Of a stretch of DNA of 6,458 nt, positions 5,650 through 6,458 are shown piece by piece. The position numbers and the translations under genes are program-made. The stretch comes from Gammaproteobacteria bacterium (lineage in GTDB: Bacteria; Pseudomonadota; Gammaproteobacteria; Steroidobacterales; Steroidobacteraceae). The notes beneath the pieces are model-generated. The model was not told where the DNA came from and did not search any database. It saw nothing but the letters and a program-made list of their open reading frames with translations. Each line of letters starts with the position of its first letter. Position 1 is the first letter of the stretch. The stretch is from the NCBI GenBank assembly GCA_019242385.1, contig JAFAVO010000344.1, positions 1 to 6,458 of the forward strand, read 5' to 3'.

Positions 5650-6074
5650 CAGGGCCACGGGACCGAGAAGCTGCCATCGCGCAGCTGCGGTGCCGCGTCG
5701 CTGATCTCGTAGTAGCCGCCCTTGTCCGCGGTGAAGATATGGCAGGCGATCTTCAGGCCGCTCGAGTCATCGAGGGTTCCGGCAGCGATGCTGATGTAAT
5801 CGCGACCTGCACCCTGCCAGAAGAGCGTGGATCCACACTGCGCGCAGAAGCCACGTTGCGCCTCGGGCGAGGAGCAATACCAGCGCAGCGCGTCCTGTGA
5901 GAGCAGGCGGAAGTCGCGATGCCGGGCCGCGGTCGCCGCCATCTGGTGGCCGGTGATGCGACGGCATTGCGTGCAGTGGCACATGACGATCGCGCGAAGC
6001 GCGCCCGTCACCTCATAGCGCACTGCGCCGCACAGGCAGCCACCTGTCCTGCCGGGTGCGGATGAGGCGCTCAT
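5649..6074 (-). CDS. GFA family zinc-binding protein (glutathione-dependent formaldehyde-activating-like)
   Basis: The protein is 141 aa. The zinc ligand pattern is complete: CxC at Cys13 and Cys15 (GGCLCGAVRYEV), CxCxxC at Cys32, Cys34 and Cys37 (CHCTQCRRITG), and CxxC at Cys77 and Cys80 (FCAQCGSTLFW). The C-terminal part, with HIFTADKGGYYEI, is also typical. The founding member, Gfa of Paracoccus denitrificans, was reported to speed the joining of formaldehyde and glutathione, but most relatives have no proven reaction, so the specific role here is open. The start at the ATG of 6072-6074 puts the CxC motif at the usual distance and overlaps the upstream peptidase stop as ATGA; 21 further upstream in-frame residues would lie inside the peptidase gene and are rejected. 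Its own stop overlaps the hutD ATG. Confidence 0.88.
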   Translation of the reverse strand: MSASSAPGRTGGCLCGAVRYEVTGALRAIVMCHCTQCRRITGHQMAATAARHRDFRLLSQDALRWYCSSPEAQRGFCAQCGSTLFWQGAGRDYISIAAGTLDDSSGLKIACHIFTADKGGYYEISDAAPQLRDGSFSVPWP

Positions 6075-6458
6075 GGCCGGGAAGCGCGCTGTGGGCCCAT
6101 CAGCTTCTGCTTCAGATAGACGAAGCTCAGAGCCCACATTTCCGCCGCCTGCTTGTGATCGGCCGCGGCGGCATGACCGCCGTCGGTGTTTTCGTAGAAC
6201 AACACCTCGTGACCCTGCGCTTCCATGCGCGCCGCCATCTTACGTGCATGTACCGGGGTGACGCGATCGTCGCTGGTGGCGGTGACGAAAAGCACGGGTG
6301 GATATTTCCTGCCGGCGGAGACGTTCTGGTACGGGGAGTACTTCAGGATCCAGTCACGGTCGGCCGGCCGAGCCGGATCGCCATACTCCGCTTCCCAGGA
6401 GGCCCCGGCGCCGATCTGCGTATAGCGGATCATATCGATGAGCGGCACCTGGCAAACG
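6071..6458 (-). CDS. Prolyl oligopeptidase family serine peptidase (S9), C-terminal fragment at window edge
   Basis: The C-terminal 128 residues of a larger protein are visible; the gene enters at the right edge already in frame (VCQVPLIDMIRYTQIGAGAS...), so an internal GTG at 6448 is not a start. The fragment is the end of the alpha/beta-hydrolase domain of S9 peptidases: AEYGDP and the YSPYQNV stretch, then KYPPVLFVTATSDDRVTP with the catalytic aspartate, and YENTDGGHAAAA with the catalytic histidine (codon at 6173-6175). The nucleophile serine and the N-terminal propeller domain lie outside the window. Members of this group cleave short proline-containing or related peptides and are often secreted or periplasmic, which cannot be judged here. 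The stop overlaps the next gene's ATG, so the peptidase heads an operon with the GFA and HutD-family genes. Confidence 0.87.
   Translation of the reverse strand, partial: VCQVPLIDMIRYTQIGAGASWEAEYGDPARPADRDWILKYSPYQNVSAGRKYPPVLFVTATSDDRVTPVHARKMAARMEAQGHEVLFYENTDGGHAAAADHKQAAEMWALSFVYLKQKLMGPQRASRP

Overview
The window is GC-rich, gene-dense bacterial DNA, most like a high-GC proteobacterium. This rests on the strong G/C bias at third codon positions and on the families present (MauE/MauD, HutD, GFA-type enzyme, ACSM-like ligase). No rRNA, tRNA or other phylogenetic marker is present, so the lineage is only an inference. Eight protein-coding genes account for nearly every base. I see no IS element, CRISPR array, tRNA, att site or phage gene.

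Layout. Left block, minus strand (1-1281): mauE then mauD, joined by an ATGA overlap, then 24 bp later the first 40 codons of a gene that runs off the left edge. That gene is possibly a SAM-dependent O-methyltransferase and is clearly not the mauA small subunit expected here. Divergent from mauE is a PLP-dependent group II amino-acid decarboxylase (1323-2729, plus). Its stop codon shares a CTAG with the stop of a convergent ACSM-like acyl-CoA ligase (2726-4411, minus). Divergent from the ligase is a six-helix TMEM175-type putative potassium channel (4492-5067, plus), ending 3 bp before the convergent hutD. Right block, minus strand (5071-6458): the C-terminal end of a prolyl-oligopeptidase-family S9 peptidase, a GFA-type zinc enzyme, and a HutD/Ves-family protein. 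These three overlap head to tail (ATGA, then TGATG) and look like one operon.

How they might work together (inference). A decarboxylase can turn an amino acid into an amine. MauE/MauD normally support disulfide-rich quinone-cofactor amine dehydrogenases, which turn amines into aldehydes. An ACSM-like ligase could activate the resulting acid as a CoA thioester. The left two thirds could therefore belong to an amino acid/amine breakdown route, but neither the amine dehydrogenase subunits nor an aldehyde dehydrogenase are in view. The right-hand operon looks like peptide and amino-acid housekeeping with no evident link.

The most notable regulatory signal concerns starts without a Shine-Dalgarno sequence. 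The decarboxylase and channel genes share a nearly identical 17-bp block (TAC[C/G]AT, then six bases, then ATG), and mauE has TATCAT eight bases before its ATG. These look like -10 elements of leaderless promoters. By contrast mauD, the partial left gene and the ligase have ordinary purine-rich ribosome binding sites. No entirely new system is evident. The best leads are the mauED pair without visible structural genes, the leaderless-type start motif with interlocked divergent promoters, and the altered A8 motif of the ligase.
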